Assembly: GCA_015075555.1 (NCBI GenBank)
Contig: JABTUD010000002.1
Location: 248,001 to 312,000 of the forward strand
Reading direction: 5' to 3'
Length of the DNA: 64,000 bases
Origin: Thermoflexaceae bacterium
GTDB taxonomy: Bacteria > Chloroflexota > Dehalococcoidia > Tepidiformales > Tepidiformaceae
Notes under the pieces: model-generated
The model's database searches: none
What the model was told of the DNA's origin: nothing
The model's input: the letters and a program-made list of their open reading frames with translations, nothing else
Position numbers and translations under genes: made by a program
Shown here: positions 26,565 to 35,504 of the stretch, in pieces
Layout of the letters: each line of letters starts with the position of its first letter
Numbering within the stretch: position 1 is the stretch's first letter

Positions 26565-28004
26565 ATGTTCCCGGTCCCGGCGCGGCTTCTTGCCATTGTG
26601 GCCGTGGTAGCGGCAGTCATCCTTGGCGGCATGGCCGTGCAGCCACCGTCCGGCACCCAGGCAGCGGCGCCCAATGTAACGACCGAGGTCGACCAGTCAC
26701 CCCCGGCGGGCAGCGCCGTTGCGCCGGGGACCGTCGTGACCTATACGGTCACGGTGACCCTGGCCACCGGGCAAACGGACGCACTCACGATCCAGATGAC
26801 CGGCGATTCTGACATCTCCGACCGTGCCCTGGTCTGCACGAGTTCGAGCAATGGCGGGGCCGACGCCGTTGGCCCGGGCGGCGGCCCGAGCTGCATGTGG
26901 AACGGGCCCCTGGTCACCGGGACATTCACCTTCACCTTTTCCGGGAAAGCCAACGGGCCCATCGGCAGTCTCCTCGCCGGGAGCGTCGTGTGCACGGACA
27001 TGAACTCCTCGAACACCTGCAACGATGAAGCAGCCGGTGACCGCGTGGCGCTCACCGACTCCGATGGCGATGTTGGGTCCATCGCCACGATCGACCCCCC
27101 ATCTGCGATGTCGCAAGTGGACCAGGCGCCGGCGGGGCCGGACACGGTAGCCCACGGGACAGCGGTGACCTACACCGTGACAGTGGGCATCGGCGGGACG
27201 ATGGCCGCGCCGCTGACGATCCAGTTGAAGGGCGACCCCGACCTGACAAACAGGACCCTGACATGCACCAGCACAACCAACGGGCCCGCGGACGTAGTTG
27301 GGTCCGGCGGAGCTCCGTCCTGCATGTGGAACGCCCCGGTGATGGCGGGCCTCTTCACATTCGTGCTTTCGGGCGAGGCCACGGGCGCCATCGATGACGC
27401 TGTGCCCGCCGCCGACAGCGTGGCCTGCTCCGATATGAACGCGAGCAACTCCTGCGACGATGAAGTGGCGGGCAACCGGGTGGCGCTTGCCGATACCGAC
27501 GGTGACGTTGGCCCGCTGAACATCGCCCCTCCCCCGGACCTGACCTCCGAAGTCGAACAGGCGCCTCCCGGTGGGACGGTCATCGCAAACGGAGTGCACG
27601 TGGTCTACACGGTGACTGTGACGCTGGCGACGGCCCAGAGCGAGGCCCTGACAATCCAGCTGCGGGGCGATGGCAACCTCGCCAACAGGACCCTGACCTG
27701 CACGAGCACGACCAATGGGGCAGCAGACGTCACCGGCACGGGGGGCGCGCCGACGTGCATGTGGGACGGTCCGCTGGCCACGGGAGTCTTTACCATGGTG
27801 TTTGAGGGCGATGCAACCGGCTCGGTTGGGGATGCCATCCCGAGCAACCTGAGCGTGGTGTGCACGGATATCAACGCGTCGAATAGCTGCACGGATGAGA
27901 CCCCGTTCTACTCAGTGCCTCTGACCGACGCCGATGGCGATGTTGGGCCGCTGAACTTCCAATCGGTGTTCAGGGTGGTGTTGCCCATGGTGACAAAGGG
28001 CTGA
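26565..28004 (+). CDS. secreted protein with three tandem beta-domain repeats
   Basis: A 479-residue protein with a signal peptide (about residues 1-35, ending near QAAAP). Three homologous DUF11-like domains of about 140 residues follow, each starting near a VDQ/VEQ-APP motif. Each repeat keeps VTYTVTV, a CTS(S/T) cysteine, a CMW cysteine, a VxCxDMNxSN cysteine and a fourth Cys before DxE, so two disulfides per domain are likely. It ends in FRVVLPMVTKG, similar to short C-terminal tails on other Chloroflexota exported proteins. ATG 26565 follows GAGGTGAG by 5 nt. It is probably a surface or matrix protein. Confidence 0.8.
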   Translation: MFPVPARLLAIVAVVAAVILGGMAVQPPSGTQAAAPNVTTEVDQSPPAGSAVAPGTVVTYTVTVTLATGQTDALTIQMTGDSDISDRALVCTSSSNGGADAVGPGGGPSCMWNGPLVTGTFTFTFSGKANGPIGSLLAGSVVCTDMNSSNTCNDEAAGDRVALTDSDGDVGSIATIDPPSAMSQVDQAPAGPDTVAHGTAVTYTVTVGIGGTMAAPLTIQLKGDPDLTNRTLTCTSTTNGPADVVGSGGAPSCMWNAPVMAGLFTFVLSGEATGAIDDAVPAADSVACSDMNASNSCDDEVAGNRVALADTDGDVGPLNIAPPPDLTSEVEQAPPGGTVIANGVHVVYTVTVTLATAQSEALTIQLRGDGNLANRTLTCTSTTNGAADVTGTGGAPTCMWDGPLATGVFTMVFEGDATGSVGDAIPSNLSVVCTDINASNSCTDETPFYSVPLTDADGDVGPLNFQSVFRVVLPMVTKG

Positions 28005-28057
28005 CCGGCCGGTGGCGATTCACGCTCGCCGCCGGTGACCGGGGGTCTTGAGCAGCG

Positions 28058-28843
28058 ATGGACCCATATGAGGCGGCCGGCCTTGCCGTAGCGGCGTTCG
28101 CTGGCGGGGCGATCAACGCGGTCGCGGGCGGTGGCTCGCTGGTGAGCTTCCCGGCGCTGCTGGCGGCCGGCTACCCATCGAAGGCCGCAAACGTGACCAA
28201 CTCGGTAGCCCTCTGGCCGGGCTACGCCGCAGGTTCGTTCGGATACCGGGACGAGCTCCGGACACAGGGTAAACGCGTGCGTGCCCTGGCCGCGCCGAGC
28301 GTGATGGGCGCCATCGCCGGGTCGGCAATCCTTCTCTCTACTCCCCAGTCGGCCTTCGATGTGGTGGTCCCGTTTCTCATCCTCTTCGCCTGCGGGTTGA
28401 TGGCGGCACAGGACAGGCTCGCGCGCCTTTCGACTACGAAGCGGCTGGCCGCGCGCCACGGCGAGCACGTACCGGCCTTCGCGCACCTGTCGATCTTCGT
28501 CCTTGCAATCTACGGTGCGTATTTCGGCGCCGGGCTTGGGATTCTCACCCTGGCGGTCCTTGGCCTGTTGCTCCCGGACGATATCCAGCGGTCCAACGCT
28601 CTCAAGGGAGTGCTTTCGCTCATCATCAACGGCGCGGGGGCGGTGTACTTCGTGGCCTTCGGGCCGGTCGAGTGGGCCCCCGCGGCGGTCATGGCCGTGG
28701 GGTCGGTGGCAGGCGGCTACCTCGGTGTCGGCGTTGCGCGGCGCCTTGGCCGGAGGTGGCTGCGCCGGGCAGTGATCAGCTACGGCCTCGTGGTCGCGGC
28801 AGTGCTTCTCTGGAAGCTTGCCTGGTCTGCGCCCTCATCCTGA
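28058..28843 (+). CDS. TauE/SafE-family anion exporter
   Basis: A 261-residue integral membrane protein with about 7-8 hydrophobic segments in two homologous halves. The family signatures AGGAINAVAGGGSLVSFPAL in the first half and GAYFGAGLGILTLAVL in the second half are present. Members export sulfite, sulfoacetate or related anions; the substrate here is not predictable. The last 64 bp overlap the 3' end of the convergent deazaflavin-dependent oxidoreductase gene. Confidence 0.9.
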   Translation: MDPYEAAGLAVAAFAGGAINAVAGGGSLVSFPALLAAGYPSKAANVTNSVALWPGYAAGSFGYRDELRTQGKRVRALAAPSVMGAIAGSAILLSTPQSAFDVVVPFLILFACGLMAAQDRLARLSTTKRLAARHGEHVPAFAHLSIFVLAIYGAYFGAGLGILTLAVLGLLLPDDIQRSNALKGVLSLIINGAGAVYFVAFGPVEWAPAAVMAVGSVAGGYLGVGVARRLGRRWLRRAVISYGLVVAAVLLWKLAWSAPSS

Positions 28844-29337
28844 CAGGTGCGGCGGAAGGCAACCATGCGAACGGAGCGGGCGAGTGAGGCGGTGGCCTCA
28901 GGAGAGCCATCGAACGGCACGCCGAGCCAGCGGCCGATCGTGCGGGCCGCGGACGGATGCTCCCGAGCGTAGCTTTCGAGCTCGGCCAGCCGTTCATCGA
29001 AATCAAGGAACCGCTGCCGCGGACGGAAGCGTTCCCTGCCCGTCTGAACTTCGACAGCCGGCTGCCGTTCGATATTCCGGAACCAGTCAGCGGTCTCGCC
29101 CCAGGCCGAGACAACGATGTACTCGCACCTCTCCCGGTCGAATCGAACCACTTCGAGCACCGTCTGGCGGAGCTTCCCCGTCTTGCGCCCCCGGTGCCGG
29201 ACGAGGATGAACCGCCCACCGAGGAGGCGCCCGAGGCGGAGCCGGTAGGCGAGCACGGGCAGCCGCGCCACCAGGCGCACCACGCCCCGGGGACGAGGCC
29301 TCTTCACCGTTCCGTCGCCGGGGCTGGCTGTCTCCAT
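28780..29337 (-). CDS. deazaflavin (F420)-dependent nitroreductase-family protein
   Basis: About 185 residues from the ATG at 29337. It has the split-barrel DDN-like fold: RLGRLLGGRF, VRHRGRKTGKLRQTVL and SAWGETADWFRNIERQP, with the Trp-Phe-Arg-Asn block typical of this family. Members use F420H2 or a flavin to reduce quinones or nitro compounds. The frame is open further upstream, but that stretch is antisense to the methyltransferase gene. Its C-terminal tail overlaps the TauE gene end by 64 bp. Confidence 0.85.
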   Translation of the reverse strand: METASPGDGTVKRPRPRGVVRLVARLPVLAYRLRLGRLLGGRFILVRHRGRKTGKLRQTVLEVVRFDRERCEYIVVSAWGETADWFRNIERQPAVEVQTGRERFRPRQRFLDFDERLAELESYAREHPSAARTIGRWLGVPFDGSPEATASLARSVRMVAFRRTCQDEGADQASFQRSTAATTRP

Positions 29338-29412
29338 CCTGCTGCATTCTACCGCCGCCCACGGGGGCACTACGCTGGCCCCGGGTGGCCGGCGGAAGTA
29401 CGCTTGCCACCA

Positions 29413-30447
29413 GTGGCAGAATACGACGCCGCCCTGGAGCGAATGCGAAGCGCCGGCGCCTGGTTCGATGGCGCCATAGCCATCTCGGCCACGGGCGTCG
29501 GCATCGAGCTCGGGCTCTTCGAGGCTCTGCGGGAAGAGGGCGCAGCGACCCCGGATGCGCTCGCTGCCATGCTGGGCCTGGACCCCCACGCGGTGCAGGT
29601 GTGGGCGATGACGCTCGTCCACCACGGGCTGCTCGACCCCGCGGGGGTGGGCGAGGTTGCCCTGGCGGCCGGCGTTGAGCTGCTCGTCTGTGACACTCGG
29701 ACGCCCCTGTACATGGCTCCCCTGTTCGAGTTCCATTCCAGGTTCCTTGGCCGCGACTTCGCGGAGCTGCCGCGCTTTTTCCGGGAGGGCGAGCCACGGC
29801 CCCCGGCCAGGCATGGCCTGCCGCTGGTACGCAACGTTGCCGCCCAGACAGCCGCCATGCAGGAGGCGTTCGTCGCGGCGATGTCCTCCGAACTACCGGA
29901 AGCCGGCGAGGCGCTTGCGGCCGGCGGGCTCCTGCTCGATGCGGGGTGCGGGGCCGGCGGACTGGGCATCCGCCTCTGCCAGCAGCTGCCCGCCGCCCGC
30001 TACCTGGGGGTGGACCTCGACGAGCTTGCGGTGGCGGAGGCGAAGGAACGGATCGCAGCGGCGGGCGTTGCGGAGCGCGCCAGGGTGGAAGCGATGGCGC
30101 TGGAGGCGGTCCCGCACGGGAGCGCCGATGCGGCCATCTTCTTCCTTTCCCTGCACGAGTTCCCGCCTGGGACACGTCTCCCGTCGCTGGTGGCGGTGCG
30201 CCAGGCGTTGCGGCCCGGGGCCCGGCTCCTGGTGCTCGAGGAGCTCTACCCCGCAACGCCCCTCGAGGCGCTGGCGGAGCGTTCCCGGGCCGCCATCCAG
30301 TTCCAGTACGAAGAGCTACTCTGGGGGAGTCACCTGCTCACGCGTGCCGGGCTCGACAGCCTGCTGCGGGAAGCGGGCTTCACCGAAATCGTGAATCGCC
30401 CGATGCTTGGGGGAAACGTGGACCTGGTGCTTGCGAGGGTTTCGTGA
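29413..30447 (+). CDS. SAM-dependent methyltransferase
   Basis: About 344 residues. The N-terminal winged-helix dimerisation-like region (GIELGLFEALREEGAATPDALAAML split over residues about 20-50) resembles O-methyltransferases. The Rossmann core follows with LLLDAGCGAGGLG (motif I, about 175-187) and a GVDLDE acid loop. The methyl acceptor is unknown. The start is uncertain: GTG 29413, or TTG 29404, which has GGAAG about 5 nt upstream. The long open frame before that lies opposite the deazaflavin-enzyme gene and is not family-like. Confidence 0.82.
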   Translation: MAEYDAALERMRSAGAWFDGAIAISATGVGIELGLFEALREEGAATPDALAAMLGLDPHAVQVWAMTLVHHGLLDPAGVGEVALAAGVELLVCDTRTPLYMAPLFEFHSRFLGRDFAELPRFFREGEPRPPARHGLPLVRNVAAQTAAMQEAFVAAMSSELPEAGEALAAGGLLLDAGCGAGGLGIRLCQQLPAARYLGVDLDELAVAEAKERIAAAGVAERARVEAMALEAVPHGSADAAIFFLSLHEFPPGTRLPSLVAVRQALRPGARLLVLEELYPATPLEALAERSRAAIQFQYEELLWGSHLLTRAGLDSLLREAGFTEIVNRPMLGGNVDLVLARVS

Positions 30448-30755
30448 CGGGAACTGGCGGAAAGAAGCTTGAAGGGGCGCTGTTCGACGAATGCGCCGGC
30501 TGGATCTGGGAGCAGTTGCAGGAGGAGGGGGTCTACATCTCCGGCGAGGTGGTCGATCTCATCCTTGCCACCGAGCGGGAGCTCGGCGTGCATGACCGCG
30601 AACCGGGCGAAATCGCCCGCGTCCTCGAAGAGGAGTTCCGCATGCGCGGCATCGTCGCGAACCCGTTCGCCCTCGATGCGCCCCTCATCAACAGGGTCCT
30701 GGACTGGGAGGACGACTTCCTCGGCTTTGCTGGCATTTCACGCGCGGGGAGTTGA
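30444..30755 (+). CDS. small conserved hypothetical protein
   Basis: 103 residues starting with a GTG that overlaps the methyltransferase stop (GTGA). The sequence is acidic and helical (WIWEQLQEEGVYISGEVVDL, then ILATERELG and VLDWEDDF). I recall similar short proteins in Dehalococcoidia but no function. Translational coupling suggests it is made together with the methyltransferase. Confidence 0.65.
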   Translation: MTGTGGKKLEGALFDECAGWIWEQLQEEGVYISGEVVDLILATERELGVHDREPGEIARVLEEEFRMRGIVANPFALDAPLINRVLDWEDDFLGFAGISRAGS

Positions 30756-30866
30756 GCGAAGATTGACGCGCACGCGGGCGCTGCTCCAGACTGGCTCGGA
30801 GCGTTGAAGGAGGCCGCCGCCGAAAAAACCAGAACAGCGCACGCGGGAAAGCGCAGAAATGGAAAA

Positions 30867-31009
30867 AGCGCCAGGTCCGTCCGCAGTGACGGATGACGAG
30901 GTGGGGGCAGAATCGAACCACTCGGCGGGTGGCCCCCCGGCAGGCACAGCCGAAAGGCAGCACACAAACCAGCGCGGGCAACCGGCTGACAAAGATGCGC
31001 CACGTGCCA
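30867..31009 (+). ncRNA. glmS ribozyme (glucosamine-6-phosphate riboswitch)
   Basis: The sequence upstream of glmS carries the conserved core of the self-cleaving glmS ribozyme. AGCGCC at 30867-30872 gives cleavage between A30867 and G30868. A hairpin follows (TCCGTC 30876-30881 with GACGGA 30888-30893), then GACGAGG, ATCGA and CTCGGCGGGTG enclosed by GGGGGC (30903-30908) and GCCCCC (30932-30937). The downstream domain has CACAGCCGAAAGG (a GAAA-capped stem 30949-30958), CAAACCA, GACAAAGATG, and a closing GGCAC (30943-30947)/GTGCC (31004-31008) pair. Order and spacing match the Bacillus-type ribozyme, and the target gene is glmS on the same strand. GlcN6P would trigger mRNA cleavage and repress glmS. 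Confidence 0.95.
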
Positions 31010-31025
31010 GGGACTCGCAATCCCT
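31009..31025 (+). other. hairpin just downstream of the glmS ribozyme
   Basis: AGGGA (31009-31013) pairs with TCCCT (31021-31025) around a 7-nt loop, directly after the ribozyme's last helix. No T-run follows. The remaining leader to the glmS start (31026-31154) shows no other recognised element. Confidence 0.4.
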
Positions 31026-31154
31026 CCTCGCTTTCCTCCCACGGCAGCCAGCAATCGCCAGGCCGGGCTCGCACCGCGCCGGCCGCGGTAGGCTGCCACC
31101 GCGTGCTCTCGCACTGCCCGGCGACGGGCCCAGGCGCAAACAGGAGTTCGCATA

Positions 31155-33008
31155 GTGTGTGGAATCGTAGGGTATGCCGGCGCCCGGCCGGCCACACCAA
31201 TCCTCGTCAGGGCCCTGCGCGACCTCGAATACCGCGGTTATGACTCGGCGGGCATCGCCGTCCTCGGCTCGGCCGACGGCGAGGGCCTGGTAATCACAAA
31301 GCGCGTCGGCAAGATCGTCAACCTGGAATCGGCCCTCGATTCCTCGCCGGGGAACGAGGCGACGGTTGGCATCGGGCACACCCGCTGGGCCACGCATGGC
31401 CGCCCCAGCGACCTGAACGCCCACCCGCACACGAGCTGCGGCGGCGAGGTGGTTGTCATCCACAACGGAATCGTGGAGAACTACGCCGCGCTGCGAAGCG
31501 CGCTCACCGCACGCGGTCACACCTTCGCCAGCGAGACCGACACCGAGACGATTGCCCACCTTATGGAAGAGCGCACACGGTCGGGGCTTCCGCTCCTGGA
31601 AGCGCTGCGGCTCACGATAGGCGAACTGGAAGGCTCCCATGCGATCGTCGCGATGAGCCCATCGGAGCCCGGGGCAATAGTCGCCGCCCGGGTCGGCAAT
31701 GCGGGCGGTGTCGTGGTGGGGTATGGGGAAGGGGAGATGCTGGTCGCGAGCGACCTCGCCGCGATCCTGCCTCACACGCAGCAGGTAGCGTTCCTTGCCA
31801 GTCACCAGCTGGCGCGGGTTGACCGGGGCGGCGCAGCCTACATCAACGGCGATGGGTCGCCGGCGACGGTCGAGCCGCACCGGGTGCCCATCGACCCCGT
31901 TAGCGCGCTCAAGGGGCAGTACGAGCACTTCATGCTCAAGGAGATCATGGAGCAGCCCGAGGCGCTTTCCGACACGATCCGCAGCCTGGTGACGATCGAG
32001 CCGGCCGGCATCCACCTGCCCGACCTGGGGGCAATGTCGGACCGCCTGAGCGAGGTGCGGCGGGTGATCCTCATTGGCATGGGGACAAGCCTCCACGCCG
32101 CGATGGTGGGCCGGGCCTTCATAGAGCGGCTTTCCGGGGTTCCCGCCGAAACCGACAACGCCAGTGAGTTTCGCTACCGCGACCCCGTGCTCGGGCCGGG
32201 GACGCTCGTAGTGTCGGTCAGCCAGTCGGGCGAAACGGTGGACGTGCTCGAGGCGATGGCGGTCGCCCGCGCAAAGCAGGCCATGCAGATAACCATCTGC
32301 AACACCGAAGGCGCCCAGACCACGCGCGTCGCCGGCGGGACAGTCTACACGCGGGCAGGGCTGGAGCGCGGGGTGGCGAGCACCAAGTGCTTCACGACCG
32401 CCCTGGTGGCGCTCTATGCGCTGGCGCTGCGCATGGGCGAAGCGAACGGCTACCTCGCCCGGGAACGGATAGCAGGACACATCCAGGACCTTGCCCGGCT
32501 CCCCGATGCCGTGGCGCGGGTGTTGCAGGACCACACGCCCTACAGGGCGCTGGCGAACCACTTCTACGATGCGCGGCACTTCCTCTTCCTGGGGCGGGGC
32601 CTCGCATTCCCGGTGGCAATGGAAGGCGCCCTGAAGCTGAAGGAGATCAGCTACATTCACGCCGAAGGCTACGCCGCCGGCGAGATGAAGCACGGGCCAA
32701 TCGCGCTCGTGGACCGGAGCTTTCCGACCGTGGCGGTTGCCCCGGCCCACGCTCTGCGCTCGAAGCTGGTCTCGAACATCGAGCAGATCCAGGCCAGGGG
32801 CGGGGAAGTCATCGTGGTTGCCAGCGAGGGGGATGATGAGCTTGCCGCCCTGGCCGACCATGCCATCTTCATGCCGGCGGTGCCGGAGTTCGTGGAGCCA
32901 TTCGTCGCGACGGTGCCGCTCCAGTGCCTCTCGTACTACATTGCCCTGCGGCGCGGGTGCGATGTCGATCAGCCCCGTAATCTCGCCAAGACGGTGACCG
33001 TGGAGTGA
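31155..33008 (+). CDS. glmS: glutamine-fructose-6-phosphate aminotransferase
   Basis: A 617-residue enzyme that makes glucosamine-6-phosphate from fructose-6-phosphate and glutamine. It has an N-terminal Ntn glutaminase domain (CGIVGYAG; Cys2 becomes the nucleophile after Met removal; GHTRWATHG) and two SIS isomerase domains (about 285-420 and 455-600; SQSGETVD, GRGLAFPVAMEGALKLKEI). It ends with the typical DQPRNLAKTVTVE. The start is GTG, with CAGGAG 8 nt upstream. Its mRNA leader carries the glmS ribozyme, so the product feeds back on message stability. Confidence 0.97.
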   Translation: MCGIVGYAGARPATPILVRALRDLEYRGYDSAGIAVLGSADGEGLVITKRVGKIVNLESALDSSPGNEATVGIGHTRWATHGRPSDLNAHPHTSCGGEVVVIHNGIVENYAALRSALTARGHTFASETDTETIAHLMEERTRSGLPLLEALRLTIGELEGSHAIVAMSPSEPGAIVAARVGNAGGVVVGYGEGEMLVASDLAAILPHTQQVAFLASHQLARVDRGGAAYINGDGSPATVEPHRVPIDPVSALKGQYEHFMLKEIMEQPEALSDTIRSLVTIEPAGIHLPDLGAMSDRLSEVRRVILIGMGTSLHAAMVGRAFIERLSGVPAETDNASEFRYRDPVLGPGTLVVSVSQSGETVDVLEAMAVARAKQAMQITICNTEGAQTTRVAGGTVYTRAGLERGVASTKCFTTALVALYALALRMGEANGYLARERIAGHIQDLARLPDAVARVLQDHTPYRALANHFYDARHFLFLGRGLAFPVAMEGALKLKEISYIHAEGYAAGEMKHGPIALVDRSFPTVAVAPAHALRSKLVSNIEQIQARGGEVIVVASEGDDELAALADHAIFMPAVPEFVEPFVATVPLQCLSYYIALRRGCDVDQPRNLAKTVTVE

Positions 33009-33054
33009 AAGACAGCATCGGCGCAGCGAATGGCAAGCATCTACGCGGTTGCGT

Positions 33055-33082
33055 TTGGGACGCGGTCCCGGTGCGGTATAAT
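33055..33082 (+). promoter_or_regulatory. promoter of ppsA
   Basis: TTGGGA (33055-33060) and a perfect TATAAT (33077-33082) are separated by 16 bp. Transcription would start near 33090 and give a leader of about 45 nt that carries the GGAGG of ppsA. Confidence 0.65.
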
Positions 33083-33132
33083 CTCCCGGTCGAGCTATCG
33101 GCGGTCGCTATGACGGGACCCCGGAGGTATTG

Positions 33133-35415
33133 ATGGTAAGCATGACCAGGTCGGTCGTTTGGTTCTCCGAGGTTGGGCGGGAAGACCTCGGGCTTGTCGG
33201 CGGAAAGGGTGCGAACCTCGGCGAATTGACGCGAGCCTCGATCCCCGTGCCGCCGGGCTTCGTGGTCACAGCCGATACCTACTTTCACTTCATCCGCCAG
33301 AACGCTCTCGAGCCAATCATCAAGAAAGAGCTGTTCGGGCTGAACGTTCACGATTCGAAGGTGCTCCAGGAGCGAGCGTTGCGCATCCGTGAGCGCATCA
33401 TCGCGGCCCCCATGCCGCCGCACATCGCCGAAGAGATTCGACAGGCCTACCACGAGCTCGGCGAAGGCCCGGTGGCCGTGCGCAGCTCGGCCACGGCCGA
33501 AGACCTGCCCGAGGCCAGCTTTGCGGGCCAGCAGAGCACGTTCCTCAATGTTGTTGGCGCCAGCAACGTGGTGCGGGCGGTCCAGGCCTGCTGGGCATCG
33601 CTCTACGAGGCGCGGGCGATCTTCTACCGCGAAGAGGCGGGCTATGACCACCTGAAGGTGGGACTGGCCGTGCCCGTTCAACGGATGGTCCAGTCCGAAA
33701 AGTCGGGCGTCATGTTCACGGTCGAACCGGTGACTTCGGACGGCACCAAGATCACAATCGAGGCCGTTTACGGCCTGGGCGAGGGCATCGTTTCGGGAGA
33801 GATTTCGCCCGACCTGTACATCGTCAACAAGGAATCGCTCCAGATAGCGAGCAAGCATTCGATTTCGCAGGAGCGGATGATCGCGCGGCGGCCGGGCTCC
33901 GATGGCGCGCACGAAGAGGCAAACACCTGGCTGCCCGTGCCGCCTGAGCTCGTAGACAGGCCGAAGCTCACCGATGAGGAGATCCGGGAGATCGCACGCA
34001 TCGGCCGGGACGTTGAGGAGCACTACGGCCACCACCAGGACATCGAGTGGGCGTACGAGGGGGGCAAGTTCTACCTGACCCAGGCGCGCCCCGTCACAAC
34101 CATGCGCGAGCAGCACGACGACGAAGGAGAGGAAGAGACCGCGCCGGTCATCCTCTCCGGGCAGCCGGCGAGCCCTGGCGTTGGCATCGGGGCCGTACGC
34201 ATCGTGCACACCCCGGACGAGATCGACATCGTCCAGCGCGGCGATGTGCTCGTGGCCGAGATGACAACGCCGGACTTTGTGCCCGCCATGAAGCGCGCCT
34301 CGGCCATCGTCACGGAACGCGGCGGGCGCACCTGCCACGCCGCCATCGTCAGCCGCGAGCTGGGGATCCCGTGCGTGGTTGGGGCCACAGGCGCCCTCCA
34401 GCAACTCGCCGTCGGCCGCGAGGTAACGGTCGATGGTTCGCGGGGCAACATCCACGACGGGCGCGCGGAAGCGCGCCTGGCCTGGGCCGAACAACAGAAG
34501 GAACGTTATGCGAAGTCCGCTTCGCTCAAGACCACAACCAGGCTTTATGTGAATCTTGCTGAACCCGAGCTCGCCGGCGCCATCGCCCAGCGCAACGTCG
34601 ATGGCGTGGGGCTGCTGAGGGCCGAGTTCATCGTCGCGCAGATAGGCACCCACCCGCGGACGTTCATCGAAGAGGGGCGGCCTGAGGAGTACACGCGCCA
34701 GCTCGCCGAGGGCATCAAGCAGTTCTGCAGGGCGTTCGCGCCCCGCCCGGTGGTCTACCGGCTAACCGACTTCAAGACGAATGAGTACGCGAACCTCCGT
34801 GGCGGCGCCAGGTTCGAACTGAACGAAGAGAACCCGATGATCGGCTACCGCGGGGCGGGCCGGTACATCAAGGAACCCGACATCTTCGCGCTCGAGGTGA
34901 ACGCCCTCAAGGAAGTGCGGCGCGAGAACAGCAACCTTTACGTGATGGTGCCGTTCGTGCGCACCCCGGCCGAGCTAAAGGGCGTGAAGCAGCTCCTCGC
35001 CGAGCACGGGCTCGTGCGCGGCGACGACTTCAAGCTGTGGATGATGGTCGAGGTCCCTTCGAACGTCATCATCCTGGACAAGTTCATCGACGTGGGGATC
35101 GACGGCATCTCGATTGGATCGAACGACCTCACGCAGCTTGTGCTGGGGTGCGACCGCGACAGCGAGATGCTCGCCGACACCTTTGACGAGCGCGACGACG
35201 CCGTGATGGCGGCGATCCAGACGGCGGTGGCGGTAGCGCGGCGGCGCGGCATCACCGTCGGAATCTGCGGGCAGGCGCCGAGCGTCTACCCGGAGATCAC
35301 GGAGAAGCTCGTGGAATGGGGTGCGACCAGCGTCAGCGTCAGCCCCGACATGATCGACCGGACGCGGGAGATCATCGCCAACGCAGAAGCGAAGCTGGGC
35401 CGGGCGCCAGCGTAG
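33133..35415 (+). CDS. ppsA: phosphoenolpyruvate synthase
   Basis: A 760-residue enzyme making PEP from pyruvate and ATP (gluconeogenic direction). It has an N-terminal ATP-grasp domain (about 1-330, with LVGGKGANLGEL), a swivelling phosphohistidine domain (TERGGRTCHAA, H402) and a C-terminal TIM barrel with SIGSNDLTQL and the catalytic Cys in GICGQAP (C712). ATG 33133 is chosen because GGAGG lies 5 nt upstream. A TTG one codon earlier and an ATG three codons later are alternatives. Pyruvate phosphate dikinase is less likely from its length and overall pattern. Confidence 0.94.
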   Translation: MVSMTRSVVWFSEVGREDLGLVGGKGANLGELTRASIPVPPGFVVTADTYFHFIRQNALEPIIKKELFGLNVHDSKVLQERALRIRERIIAAPMPPHIAEEIRQAYHELGEGPVAVRSSATAEDLPEASFAGQQSTFLNVVGASNVVRAVQACWASLYEARAIFYREEAGYDHLKVGLAVPVQRMVQSEKSGVMFTVEPVTSDGTKITIEAVYGLGEGIVSGEISPDLYIVNKESLQIASKHSISQERMIARRPGSDGAHEEANTWLPVPPELVDRPKLTDEEIREIARIGRDVEEHYGHHQDIEWAYEGGKFYLTQARPVTTMREQHDDEGEEETAPVILSGQPASPGVGIGAVRIVHTPDEIDIVQRGDVLVAEMTTPDFVPAMKRASAIVTERGGRTCHAAIVSRELGIPCVVGATGALQQLAVGREVTVDGSRGNIHDGRAEARLAWAEQQKERYAKSASLKTTTRLYVNLAEPELAGAIAQRNVDGVGLLRAEFIVAQIGTHPRTFIEEGRPEEYTRQLAEGIKQFCRAFAPRPVVYRLTDFKTNEYANLRGGARFELNEENPMIGYRGAGRYIKEPDIFALEVNALKEVRRENSNLYVMVPFVRTPAELKGVKQLLAEHGLVRGDDFKLWMMVEVPSNVIILDKFIDVGIDGISIGSNDLTQLVLGCDRDSEMLADTFDERDDAVMAAIQTAVAVARRRGITVGICGQAPSVYPEITEKLVEWGATSVSVSPDMIDRTREIIANAEAKLGRAPA

Positions 35416-35424
35416 AAGAGACGT

Positions 35425-35458
35425 GGGCCGGGGGCCGCTCCTTGACAGCCCCCGGCCC
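35425..35458 (+). terminator. strong GC hairpin after ppsA
   Basis: GGGCCGGGGGC (35425-35435) pairs perfectly with GCCCCCGGCCC (35448-35458), an 11-bp stem with a 12-nt loop starting 9 nt after the ppsA stop. There is no U-tail, so it is a terminator-like or 3'-stabilising structure rather than a classical intrinsic terminator. Confidence 0.6.
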
Positions 35459-35504
35459 GCTTGCCGATCATGCCCACCAGCACACATCCGATGGGAGGTA
35501 CGCC

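Noticed and set aside
28957-29403. Long N-terminal extension of the methyltransferase
   Set aside because: It lies opposite the deazaflavin-enzyme coding region and has no methyltransferase-family features.
30901-30925. Minus-strand tRNA suggested by a GGTTCGATTC T-arm-like string
   Set aside because: The T-stem and acceptor stem do not pair and no anticodon arm fits; the bases belong to the glmS ribozyme core on the plus strand.
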